Assembly: GCF_002005465.1 (NCBI RefSeq) | Contig: NZ_CP014691.1 | Coordinates: 372,001-436,000, forward strand | DNA from: Neoasaia chiangmaiensis | GTDB taxonomy: Bacteria; Pseudomonadota; Alphaproteobacteria; Acetobacterales; Acetobacteraceae | Direction: 5' to 3' | DNA length: 64,000 nt | Shown here: piece after piece, positions 25,927 through 33,493 of the stretch | Layout: every line of letters starts with the position of its first letter | Position numbering within the stretch: the stretch's first letter is position 1 | Made by a program: the position numbers and the translations under genes | The notes under the pieces: generated by a model | Seen by the model: only the letters and a program-made list of their open reading frames with translations | Databases searched by the model: none | Told to the model about the DNA's origin: nothing

Positions 25927-26842
25927 GGACCAATGGATCTCCGATTGTCTGGCCGCCGGCCGTGAGCGCATTGACGTTCGCACGGTTGACGGACGCTCCG
26001 GCGTCGACCGAAGCGCTGTGCACTTCGGCGTTCTGACTGATGGCGATCAGCGAGGCTGGGTTCGTCAGGCTGATGCCTGACAGATTGGCACCGGTCTGGG
26101 TGATCGTCGCGCCGATATTCTCGCCAGCGGATTGCAGGCCTGTCAGCGTGCTCGACAAGCCGGACGGAACCGCAGAGAGGTTGATGCCTGTCACTGAGAT
26201 ACTCTGCACGGTCGTTAGGCCGTTCTCGGCGCTGGCCAATGGGCCACCGACGCCGATGATGTTGGCGATCGGCGTGACCTGCCCGATGATCGTTTGCGCT
26301 TGCCCCGCGATATTCTGCGCTGCCGTGGAAACGTCAGAGATCGCCGTCGTGATGCCGGACAAGGCGTCCGCGGCGTCATTGCCGATAAGTTTGGTGAGGG
26401 CCGTGAGGCTCGATCCTGCGCTGGTCGATGACTCGCCCGGCAGTTCCAGTTGCAACGAATAGGCGATGATTGCGCCCTTGGAAGAATAGTCATACCGGAA
26501 ATACCGGATCATGACCTGCCATGAGAATCCAGCGGCCTGAAACTGGACCGGTTTTCCCTGACGGCGCATGGCCTGGATGGCTTCAGCGCGCGCATGTGCC
26601 GTAGGGCCGGTGAACGTTCCGCCAAGTTCCAGCCGATCAGGATCGTTTCCCGCGCTATCGATAATCCGGTCGCCGCCGATCAGTCGATGAATGACCAGCG
26701 CGTTCTGGCCGCCGACCGACAGACGCGACGGGACTTCCAGCCCGGTCAGCGTCACAGTCCCGATGGCGACTAATGCGCTATTGGCGCTACGGCCGATCGA
26801 GCCAAGCGCGGTTTCAATATTGAGCAGGCTTGTTGCGCTCAT
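25919..26842 (-). CDS. Putative phage tail/baseplate protein (gpU-like N-terminus)
   Basis: The 307-residue protein starts at an ATG with GAGG five bases upstream. The N-terminal half has a gpU-like pattern: LELGGTFTGPTAHARAEAIQ, then VQFQAAGFSWQVMIRYF and a final strand with YSLQLELPG. The second half is low-complexity helical sequence rich in Thr, Ala and Ile (AAQNIAGQAQTIIGQ and similar). Together with the next two genes it forms a three-gene tail cassette. No sheath, tube or terminase gene is nearby, so this is a remnant. Confidence 0.65.
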   Translation of the reverse strand: MSATSLLNIETALGSIGRSANSALVAIGTVTLTGLEVPSRLSVGGQNALVIHRLIGGDRIIDSAGNDPDRLELGGTFTGPTAHARAEAIQAMRRQGKPVQFQAAGFSWQVMIRYFRYDYSSKGAIIAYSLQLELPGESSTSAGSSLTALTKLIGNDAADALSGITTAISDVSTAAQNIAGQAQTIIGQVTPIANIIGVGGPLASAENGLTTVQSISVTGINLSAVPSGLSSTLTGLQSAGENIGATITQTGANLSGISLTNPASLIAISQNAEVHSASVDAGASVNRANVNALTAGGQTIGDPLVHA

Positions 26843-26856
26843 AAGCACCTCAAACG

Positions 26857-26880
26857 AAAAAGGCGCCCCAAAGGACGCCT
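26857..26880 (-). terminator. Intrinsic terminator after the island lipoprotein gene
   Basis: On the minus strand AGGCGTCC and GGGGCGCCT form a short GC-rich hairpin around TTT. It is followed by a T run (26857-26860 and neighbours). It would end transcription of the lipoprotein gene before the tail cassette. Confidence 0.6.
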
Positions 26881-26887
26881 ATAAGTC

Positions 26888-27232
26888 TCACCAGCGGGCC
26901 CCCGCCTGAGGCGTGTTGCTATCTCGTGGGATATAGGGATACCCCGCTTCATTGATGGCCGGGTTCTCGGCCATTGCCTGTAGGGCGGGATCGGATCGAA
27001 GATCAAGCGGCAGATAATGTGAGCCGCTTGCTGTAAGTGGCGACCCTAAATCCATGCGCATGCAGCGACTGGCTGCGCCGTCGAAGGGCAGCGGACCGTT
27101 CGTCGCGCCATTTCCATATTTCATCTGCTGTCGAACGCACGTGGCATCAGACTGCCCCGGCATACGGCCCATAGCCGCACATCCGGAAAGTGCGAGGAGC
27201 GCGATGGCTGGTAGGACACGACATGTAATCAT
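26888..27232 (-). CDS. Small lipoprotein of unknown function
   Basis: A 114-residue product from the ATG at 27232, chosen because it gives a clean lipoprotein signal (MITCRVLPAIALLALSGCAA, lipobox LSGC). The mature part contains two further Cys residues and the segment YLPLDLRSDPALQAMAENP. The family is not recognised. Lipoproteins of this size beside tail genes can be lysis (Rz1-like) or superinfection-exclusion proteins, but nothing here proves that. A hairpin terminator follows. Confidence 0.6.
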   Translation of the reverse strand: MITCRVLPAIALLALSGCAAMGRMPGQSDATCVRQQMKYGNGATNGPLPFDGAASRCMRMDLGSPLTASGSHYLPLDLRSDPALQAMAENPAINEAGYPYIPRDSNTPQAGARW

Positions 27233-27281
27233 GCCGCATGTTATGACGACGACGCCAAAAAGTACAGCGGAATGCTCTCCC

Positions 27282-27413
27282 ATGACCGTTCACGAATTCT
27301 GCCTCGCTTTGGTATGGGCCTTCTCCCGCTGTTACCATGATGGCACCCTGCTTTCGCACGGGAGATGTGCTGCAACACATCGTGACTTGACGCCACGTCA
27401 AGATAAGCCGTAA
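27282..27413 (+). CDS. Short ORF beginning MTVHEF, possible gene fragment
   Basis: A 43-residue plus-strand frame starts ATGACCGTTCACGAATTC. The same start (VTVHEFSL) recurs in the gene at 28249, about 970 bases away, with 20 or more bases nearly identical. After the shared start the two differ. It may be a truncated paralogue or a chance product of a local duplication. No function is recognised. Confidence 0.3.
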   Translation: MTVHEFCLALVWAFSRCYHDGTLLSHGRCAATHRDLTPRQDKP

Positions 27414-27434
27414 GTCGATGACTGTGAGGTGATA

Positions 27435-27719
27435 GTGGCATACCATTCCGAGCAACGGCGCCTTCGAGAGGCGCTGGAGAACGGCTCCCGAATTATATAG
27501 CGCTATCATGCAGACCAGCGCGCCAAAGAGCGCCGGATATCAAAGCTGATTGCCGAGCGCGTTTTGCGTCGCGGTTTCATTGATTGCGTCGAGGCATCAA
27601 TGAACGGCGAACAATGGCGCGTTGTCGGCAATGACAACGATGGACGCAGGATCGGCGTTGTGGTGTGCCTGGAGGACGATATCTGCGTCATCTACGTCAT
27701 CACAGTGATTGGTCTATGA
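27435..27719 (+). pseudogene. DUF4258-type toxin gene interrupted by an amber codon
   Basis: The frame starts at GTG with GAGGTGA just upstream and reads VAYHSEQRRLREALENGSRI then I. A TAG at 27498-27500 follows, and the same frame continues for 72 codons with RYHADQRAKERRISKLIAER, WRVVGNDNDGRRIGVVV and a stop at 27717. The second part looks like a DUF4258 protein, a family often encoded before an HTH antitoxin of the MqsA kind. The next gene is such an HTH protein with its Shine-Dalgarno overlapping this stop. Unless the TAG is suppressed, the toxin is not made in full. Confidence 0.65.
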
Positions 27720-27730
27720 GGAGTGAAGGC

Positions 27731-28252
27731 ATGTTTCGTACGATCAAGGAGCATCACGAAGATGGTCTTGGCTTGCCCTATCCTGTGGTTCTGATTGAAG
27801 CTGCTGAAGAAGAGATCGATCCTGCAACGGGCGATGTCGTTGGTATCCACGTTCCGGACATCGAAGGGCTCGCCGCTGCGGTGGCGCTCGCGCGCGTTCT
27901 GACGCCCACGGGCCTTCTGCCGCAGGAAGTCAAGTTCCTTCGCGACGTTCTCGATCTTGGCTCTGCTGAGTTTGCGGCTGATCTATCCATGGATCCGGCA
28001 ACCTACTCCAGGTGGGAGAACGGAAAACAGCAAGTGGGACAATGGGCAGACAAGCAGGTGCGCCTGATTGTCGTTGCGGCGCTGCGGGATCGCTTCCCTC
28101 ATTTCAGTGTTGATCCCAAAGAGATCGTCGGTATGCGGCCATTATGCGCAGATCCTCGGCAACTCGCGCCGTTATTGCGGATGCGGCGTCGCGCGTTGCC
28201 GCAGCATACCGATATGGATGATGAGTGGGATACGCTCCCGCTTGCAGCGTGA
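27731..28252 (+). CDS. HTH-type antitoxin/regulator (MqsA-like C-terminus)
   Basis: The 173-residue protein starts at the ATG at 27731 (AGGAG 7 bases upstream). An acidic N-terminal part (VLIEAAEEEIDPATGDVVG) is followed by an XRE/MqsA-type helix-turn-helix: FLRDVLDLGSAEFAADLSMD, then ATYSRWENGKQQVG. The Cys pairs of true MqsA zinc domains are absent. It is coupled to the DUF4258 gene and probably its antitoxin and repressor. The reading frame is intact even though the toxin frame is broken. Confidence 0.75.
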   Translation: MFRTIKEHHEDGLGLPYPVVLIEAAEEEIDPATGDVVGIHVPDIEGLAAAVALARVLTPTGLLPQEVKFLRDVLDLGSAEFAADLSMDPATYSRWENGKQQVGQWADKQVRLIVVAALRDRFPHFSVDPKEIVGMRPLCADPRQLAPLLRMRRRALPQHTDMDDEWDTLPLAA

Positions 28253-28470
28253 CGGTCCACGAATTCAGCCTCGACCGAATCGCCGCCGACCCGGAAAAGG
28301 GCGCCGAGCAGATGCAGCGCTTGTTCGGGGGTGATGTCGACGAAGCTGCTCTCCGTCAGGCTCAGCACTTCATCGCGATCGACGCTATGGACCAGCCGCA
28401 TTTCTGGCTGGAGGTGAGGGCGCACCTGCGGGAGATGGAACTGCGCGGGCGGATGGGCACGGTGCATTAA
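28249..28470 (+). CDS. Small acidic protein of unknown function
   Basis: The 73-residue protein starts at GTG overlapping the preceding stop (GTGA), with TVHEFSLDRIAADPEKGAEQ at its start. A helical acidic middle follows (VDEAALRQAQHFIAID). The family is not recognised. The overlap ties it to the HTH gene as a third member of the operon. Confidence 0.55.
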   Translation: MTVHEFSLDRIAADPEKGAEQMQRLFGGDVDEAALRQAQHFIAIDAMDQPHFWLEVRAHLREMELRGRMGTVH

Positions 28471-28572
28471 GGGGCAGGGCTAACGATTAATCTTGAAGAT
28501 TAACGAGAATTTAACTAAGGGTTACATTGCCGGGTGGCGATCTGTCACCTGTGATGACGGAAGACGGCCACC

Positions 28573-28728
28573 ATGCGCCTGTTCCTCGCATGTCTCACGT
28601 TGATATCCGCAATGACCGCTCTCACGGCGACATATTACCTGAGTTACAATCCTGCGGCCAATGGCCCTGTAACGGAGTCGCAGAGCGCGGACAGATCTTC
28701 GCGCATCGTGATAGTGGAGAGACGCTAG
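28573..28728 (+). CDS. Small membrane or exported protein
   Basis: A 51-residue frame starts at an ATG after GGAAGACGGCC. The first 24 residues form a signal-like or transmembrane helix (MRLFLACLTLISAMTALTAT), and the rest is polar and Ser/Arg-rich. No family is recognised. It could be a small inner-membrane protein of the lost phage. Confidence 0.4.
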   Translation: MRLFLACLTLISAMTALTATYYLSYNPAANGPVTESQSADRSSRIVIVERR

Positions 28729-28905
28729 GTTTCGCAGTCAAAGGGCTCTGGGAACATCTTCCTAACCAACTCCGAACCCCCACGATCTCACTCAGTCTCG
28801 TCGTATAGCGCGCCGATAGCAACGTCTGGCGCGTCTTCCACGTCTGCTGGATGGCAGTCGAGGTGACGCGCTTTCAGATTTTTCGAGTCCTGTGGATTTT
28901 TGTTA

Positions 28906-29919
28906 TCACGCGTAGTCCAAGAGGCATGCCTTGATCCTGTCCAGTTGCTCGCTTTCCCAGATCATAGGACAGCAATGCGCATGCCGGGCTGGCCTGTTAT
29001 GCTGGAGTGGATACGTCGCCCCATTATCGAACTTGCGGTGGAAGTTATCGAACTCGAAATAGGACTCCGACCATGCACCGTCCGCTTGCAGAATACTGTG
29101 CTCGGACAATTCAATATGAAAATACTCCATTTCCTGCACCTCGGTCGCACGGACGATTGTGCTGCCGTTGATCAGGAGGAAGGCGCAGATCCGAACACCG
29201 TCAACGTAGATGCCATGCAACGGCGAGACGTAAAAATCGCGTGTCGGCATATCGGGCCCGAGTGAACCGGCTTTGAAGCAGACCGGCTGGAACTCATGTC
29301 GTCGGCTAACAGGATAGTTGCGGGCGCTATCCTGTCTAGTGCCGATCCAGATGACAGGTTTCATGTCGCCGCTGATCGTCAGCACCATGTCGCCAATAAG
29401 AAGATCCTCGACAGCAACGTCGCCACGAGCAGTCTTAATCAACGTGCCGCCGCAAAAACAAGGAGGGTGGTTAAGCTCTGTGATTGCGTTGACCGGGTTA
29501 GGGTCCTTTGGCAGTGGCGTTTCGGGCGTGGCCGTGAATATTGCGAAACCATTAATCGTGCTGAATGGCGTAAGCGTGGCTATACCAAGTTCTCGGCCAC
29601 TCACGCCAATTCCCCACTGTGTGGGCCCCGTCCAGTTCGCAGGCTTATCTGTATCGATATTGAGGCTATAAGTTTGAAAGCCCTCTGTCTGGGACACCGC
29701 GTTACCGGGTATGCCCTGCGTTCCTGTAGGTCCCTCCGACCCAAGACCGGTGATATTGGCTGTACCTTCTCCTGCAATAGTCACCGTTCCATTGATTGAC
29801 GTCACGTCATACCAATAGTCGTTGACTGTCGAAGACGGGGTTGATGCTGTGGTGAATGTTCCTTGCATCGAAGTGATGCCGGATTGGAGCGTGAAATCCC
29901 AAACGGTCTGATCAGTCAT
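28906..29919 (-). CDS. Hint (Hedgehog/intein-type) domain protein
   Basis: The 337-residue protein starts at the ATG at 29919. The N-terminal about 150 residues are a Thr/Ser/Gly-rich beta region (FTLQSGITSMQGTFTTAS, later ITGLGSEGPTGTQGIPG). A Hint domain of the PF13403 kind follows: CFCGGTLIKTARGDVAVEDL, then VIWIGTRQDSARNYP, PVCFKAGSLG, DFYVSPLHGIYVDG and the ALLING-like AFLLINGSTI. In Acetobacteraceae such domains sit at the end of surface or adhesin-like proteins and are thought to self-cleave. The Cys at the domain start is the candidate nucleophile. The substrate or partner is unknown. Confidence 0.8.
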   Translation of the reverse strand: MTDQTVWDFTLQSGITSMQGTFTTASTPSSTVNDYWYDVTSINGTVTIAGEGTANITGLGSEGPTGTQGIPGNAVSQTEGFQTYSLNIDTDKPANWTGPTQWGIGVSGRELGIATLTPFSTINGFAIFTATPETPLPKDPNPVNAITELNHPPCFCGGTLIKTARGDVAVEDLLIGDMVLTISGDMKPVIWIGTRQDSARNYPVSRRHEFQPVCFKAGSLGPDMPTRDFYVSPLHGIYVDGVRICAFLLINGSTIVRATEVQEMEYFHIELSEHSILQADGAWSESYFEFDNFHRKFDNGATYPLQHNRPARHAHCCPMIWESEQLDRIKACLLDYA

Positions 29920-30106
29920 CACAGCCTCGCATAAGTTCCGGTCGACTCGTCGTAGACCATTGTAAGGAATTTTTGCGTGGATTGTCCTGCGTTGCAAGAT
30001 AGTTTCATTGATGGCGGCCGCTTAGCTTCAATGGGCTATCGTGCCAAGCCCAATAAACAGTTTAACTATTTTTCTCGAAACACGTGTGTTTCTTAAAAAA
30101 CAATGA

Positions 30107-30128
30107 AAGCCGCCCCGAAGGGCGGCTT
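30107..30128 (-). terminator. Hairpin terminator downstream of the S24-like gene
   Basis: A perfect 9-bp stem, AAGCCGCCC with GGGCGGCTT, surrounds a stable CGAA/TTCG tetraloop. It lies just after the stop of the minus-strand gene ending at 30132. Confidence 0.8.
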
Positions 30129-30131
30129 CTG

Positions 30132-30572
30132 TTACGCGTGTTCGAGGCGGCGCGTTTTCTTGGCTCGGATCTTGTCCGCGAGACGAAGATTGACGCGCGT
30201 GATCGTCGCATCCTGGCGCTCAGACAATGTCTCGCCACCAAACAGACCTGCGTCGAACACCTTGAGAGCGCCAACGATTGGTCCGAGGCAGCATTCATCA
30301 AACATCGCCAATGTCACCGTTTGCGGCGTGGCATTGGCATTCTGCGTCAACATGATCCCGTCAGTGACAACCTGAGCGCGCATGACGACCGGCGAACCTG
30401 CCACCTGCATGGCATAGAGGCCGGGCCCGACATAGCGACGCATGTCCTTACGAAAAATCGCCCGGTCATTCATCCGGAAGTCCGGCGCCATGTTGAGGCC
30501 GTTGACTGCTATCCAATCAAGATTGCCCCCATTCGGGGGAGACCCCGCTGCCCGTCCCAAGATGTTGCCCAT
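30132..30572 (-). CDS. LexA/S24-like fold protein without the catalytic pair
   Basis: The 146-residue protein starts at the ATG at 30572; the frame is open further upstream. The order LNMAPDFRMNDRAIFRKD, GPGLYAMQV, PVVMRAQVVTDGIML and GPIVGALKVFD resembles the C-terminal dimerisation/autocleavage domain of S24 phage repressors. The catalytic Ser of GDSM is replaced (GLNM) and the Lys of VVKR is replaced (VVMR), so self-cleavage is not expected. No DNA-binding domain is attached. It may be a decayed repressor, or a protein using the fold for another purpose. The assignment is by pattern only. Confidence 0.45.
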   Translation of the reverse strand: MGNILGRAAGSPPNGGNLDWIAVNGLNMAPDFRMNDRAIFRKDMRRYVGPGLYAMQVAGSPVVMRAQVVTDGIMLTQNANATPQTVTLAMFDECCLGPIVGALKVFDAGLFGGETLSERQDATITRVNLRLADKIRAKKTRRLEHA

Positions 30573-30682
30573 GACACTGCCTCCGGCGTCTTGGCGAAAG
30601 GGCGCAGGAACTCGACTGTGCTCGGCTTCCACTTGAGTTGCTGTTGCGAGCCCTTGCCGTGCTTCCGCCTCTGCGGGCCAGC

Positions 30683-30847
30683 ATGAACGAGGAGCGCACC
30701 CTGTATGCCGACGCGAGAGGGCAGACGGGCGAAAAGGAGAAAGGGGGACCGGTGAGCGCGATGGACCCGATGACCTACGAGGTGCCGGGCGAAATGGCGC
30801 ACCTGCTTCTCACCATCCAGCCGGTCATGGGCATCCGCACGTGCTGA
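30683..30847 (+). CDS. Unidentified 54-codon frame at a recombination junction
   Basis: The plus-strand frame reads MNEERTLYADARGQTGEKEK, then MDPMTYEVPGEMAHLLLTIQ and ends shortly after the DotA/TraY fragment begins on the opposite strand. It has protein-like composition and a purine-rich site (AGAAAGGGGGA) before an internal GTG at 30752. It may be the 5' end of a gene cut at about 30,840. No family is recognised. Confidence 0.3.
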   Translation: MNEERTLYADARGQTGEKEKGGPVSAMDPMTYEVPGEMAHLLLTIQPVMGIRTC

Positions 30848-31610
30848 AATGCCCAGCACGGCAGGACTACAAACGCTTCAACGACGGTAATCAGAATGCC
30901 GATAGCCGCAAAGGTGAACTCAATATAAGGCATCATCGGAATCACATACGCATGCTCAATGCCGACCAGCATCAGCATCCCCATCATCAGCCCGACAAAC
31001 GACAACGGCCCCGATGCGACCGCGCCCGCCATTGCAGCCGCCCCCGCTGGCCCGCCCAGCAACGTGCCCCCGGCCAGCCCGCCGAGAACAATGACGGACA
31101 GCGTATTAATCAACTCGTTCCCGAAATCCGCAAGCTGCTGAATGGGCGCGCCGTTCGCCGGGTTAATCCCCACGAGGTATTTGTCACCAAGGCTAAAAAC
31201 CTTGGAAAACAGCCATTTATTGACTCCGTGCAGTGACGCAGTGCTGCCTTGGGTGCTGCCAGCGAGCGCTGCATTCCGCAGGTCCGCCGTGTCGTCGCTG
31301 GCGTTCCATGAGATAGTCATGGGCTGCAACAGGGCTTCCCCGGATTTCACGAATGTCCCGGCGTTCGACCATGAATTGATGTCGATGTGCCCCGTCCTGT
31401 CAGTGCTCGACATCGGGGGAAGAGTCACTTGCGGGATGTCTGATGCAAGCGAATAAGCATCAGACTGCAACCGGGCGATGCTCATATAAAGCATCCCGGC
31501 GGTCATCCAGCCATAGCGGTTCCCATCGTTGAGAAACGAGGCGACAGCACTGTCAGAGCCGCCCTGGACATCGACGAGACACGCACACAAGGCACAGAGA
31601 AGCCGCGACG
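30838..31610 (-). pseudogene. DotA/TraY-type conjugation/secretion protein fragment
   Basis: About 255 residues match the membrane protein DotA/TraY of Dot/Icm and IncI-type transfer systems. The fragment includes ASFLNDGNRYGWMTAGMLYM, LLQPMTISWNASDDTADLRN, a GNELINTLSVIVLGG helix and the late MPYIEFTFAAIGILITVVEA helix, ending near CWAFQHVRM. The 5' end is joined to an integrase at about 31,610 and the 3' end breaks near 30,838. Both ends of the gene are missing. No other transfer gene is present in the window. Confidence 0.75.
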
Positions 31611-32300
31611 ATTGCGGCGCTGAAATCCCGCCAGCGGGTCACCTCGGCGGGTGCCCTGTTCGATAGCGAACCGCACGAGCCACACATCGTCGGGGTGACT
31701 GTCCGAGGTCACGGCCTCAATCAGCCGGTCAAACTCACTCTCTGCACCATTTGCACCATCTGTCAGGCGGCGGTTGCGTTTGCGGTCGGCACCTTCTGGG
31801 CGCTTCACGACCCGGCCCGACGCATGGTTGATGATGCCGACATCCCATTCGCTGATGGCATGCTGAATCACAGCGGCCAGCAGGTTCATGCGCTTGACCA
31901 CGGTTCCGGGAGCATATCCGGCAGCAACCATGCGGTCACGGAAGCCGCGCACGTCCGCAGGGCTGAACCGAGATAGCTTCACCCCCGGCAGGTCGGAATC
32001 CCGCAGGATGGCCGGGATATGTCCCGTTCGGTCGGCCTCACGGTCGGCCATGCACTCGGCTGCATACCGGGTTACGAGGTCGGAAATCGTGGTGTTGTCG
32101 AGAGGCCGGGTGTCCTGAAACTGCCCGAGTTCCGCCTTTGCCGCCGTCTCCGTCAGCCATCGGCGGGCTAGGGCAGCGGTCGAGAAGGTCTGTTGAACCC
32201 GGCGGCCATCGACCACCTTCCGGGTCTGATACTGCTTCGGCCCCCGATAGGTCACGCCACGGGGCAACGCCTTCCCGGTCGCCTGGGTCAAGGCGGGCAC
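31611..32300 (-). pseudogene. Island tyrosine integrase, truncated before its catalytic core
   Basis: The frame begins about 136 bases from the intact tRNA-Glu, the normal place for the integrase of an element at this site. It has the arm-binding domain (RGVTYRGPKQYQTRKVVDGR), a core-binding domain (TISDLVTRYAAECM, RFSPADVRGFRDRMVAAGY) and the first catalytic Arg in RFAIEQGTRRGDPLAG. Right after this the sequence switches to DotA/TraY DNA. Lys, HxxR, H/W and the nucleophile Tyr are lost. The element can no longer excise by its own enzyme. Confidence 0.85.
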
Positions 32301-32433
32301 TCACGCCCGGCCTGCCATCAGCAATCGCATCATCCACCATGCGACCGAGGGTACGATGTTCCTCGCGATGGTGCAAAAATGGTGCAAATAACGGTATTTT
32401 TTGGAGGGATTTTCCAAAAAAGTGAGGAAAATC

Positions 32434-32483
32434 AATGGCGTCCCATAGGGGATTCGAACCCCTGTTGCCGCCGTGAGAGGGCG
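32434..32483 (-). repeat. Right att copy within tRNA-Glu
   Basis: These 50 bases match 19715-19764 with one mismatch; the first 43 are perfect. They cover the CCA end to the anticodon loop of the functional tRNA. The distance between the copies gives an island of about 12.7 kb. Confidence 0.92.
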
Positions 32484-32511
32484 GTGTCCTAGGCCTCTAG
32501 ACGAATGGGAC
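32436..32511 (-). tRNA. tRNA-Glu (anticodon CTC)
   Basis: A 76-base gene including an encoded CCA. The acceptor stem GTCCCAT pairs with ATGGGAC. The anticodon stem CCGCC/GGCGG encloses loop CTCTCAC with anticodon CTC. The T-arm has GGTTCGAATCC. The 3' end faces the island, so integration restored an intact tRNA. Confidence 0.96.
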
Positions 32512-32566
32512 GAGGCGAGGGGGTGGATAGGCGATTGTTTCTGTCTTGGCAAGCCTGATCGCCAAA

Positions 32567-32926
32567 TTATTTTGCTAGCAGGGGGCCTAAAGGTGCACCG
32601 CCGCAAAGATGCACATGATAATGTGGAACTTCCTGGCCCGAATCAGGCCCGACATTGCTCAGCAGTCTATACCCGCTTTCTTGCAGTCCCATGTCACGTG
32701 CGACCTTTCCGACAGCACGGGTCATCTCCACAATCTCGGTAGCGGATGCGTTAAGACTGAAATCGTCAAAGGAAACATATGCCCCTTTGGGAATGATCAA
32801 CACGTGCACAGGCGCCTTGGGCGAAATATCAGCAAAGGCCAGGACGTAATCATTCTCATATATCGGCTGAACAGGGATCTCCCGCCTCAGGATACGCGCA
32901 AATATGTTTTCTCGATCGTATTTCAT
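32567..32926 (-). CDS. HIT-family nucleotide-binding hydrolase
   Basis: The 119-residue HINT-branch protein has the histidine triad HYHVHLC near the C-terminus and the conserved FADISPKAPVHVLIIPK strand. HINT enzymes hydrolyse AMP-lysine or aminoacyl-AMP-type phosphoramidates. The family is often encoded after hisE in alphaproteobacteria, and here it follows by 21 bases, so it is probably the last gene of the his operon. Confidence 0.93.
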   Translation of the reverse strand: MKYDRENIFARILRREIPVQPIYENDYVLAFADISPKAPVHVLIIPKGAYVSFDDFSLNASATEIVEMTRAVGKVARDMGLQESGYRLLSNVGPDSGQEVPHYHVHLCGGAPLGPLLAK

Positions 32927-32947
32927 GGCTGCTGCGCTCTCCGGTGT

Positions 32948-33439
32948 TCAGGAAATCTTCTGACGGGCCGCTTTTTCGGCAACCCCGCTTGTGCCCTCTC
33001 GACGCTGCAATTCATGCCAGACTTCATCGGGCGCAACGCCCGCATCGACCCACATGACAATAAGATGATACAGAACGTCCGCGCTTTCACCGATTAGCTC
33101 TCGCTTGTTTCCGGCGACCGCCTCGATCAGGCACTCCACTGCTTCCTCACCGAATTTCTGCGCGACCTTACGTTTCCCACGCGAAAGAAGACGCGCCGAG
33201 TGACTAAGCGCGGGGTCGGTGTCACGACGTGATTCAACTGTCTGATAGAGGCGATCCAGAACGCTGGCATCTATGGTCTGAATCGATGCACCTGAAAGCG
33301 TATCCAGAATCTGTTTTTTCACAATCGATTTTGCAGGTGTAGTCTTTCTTTTTCCTGCTTTCTTGGGCGGCGCCTTCGCGACGACATCGCCTTTCTTTTG
33401 TTCAACTGTACGATCGCGCTTCGGTGTAGATTTGGCCAC
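32948..33439 (-). CDS. hisE: Phosphoribosyl-ATP pyrophosphatase (HisE) with a basic N-terminal extension
   Basis: 163 residues from the GTG at 33439 (GAGGGAA upstream; a TTG at 33454 is also open). The C-terminal about 95 residues are the MazG-like HisE domain ([53 protein letters not shown]), which hydrolyses phosphoribosyl-ATP in the second step of histidine synthesis. The first about 60 residues are unusual: a Lys/Ala/Pro-rich tail ([17 protein letters not shown]) without predicted fold. HisE alone is usually about 100 residues. Confidence 0.92.
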   Translation of the reverse strand: MAKSTPKRDRTVEQKKGDVVAKAPPKKAGKRKTTPAKSIVKKQILDTLSGASIQTIDASVLDRLYQTVESRRDTDPALSHSARLLSRGKRKVAQKFGEEAVECLIEAVAGNKRELIGESADVLYHLIVMWVDAGVAPDEVWHELQRREGTSGVAEKAARQKIS

Positions 33440-33493
33440 GCTCAGTTCCCTCAATTACCACTTCGAATGATCGGTTTCACGACTTCCAAATGC

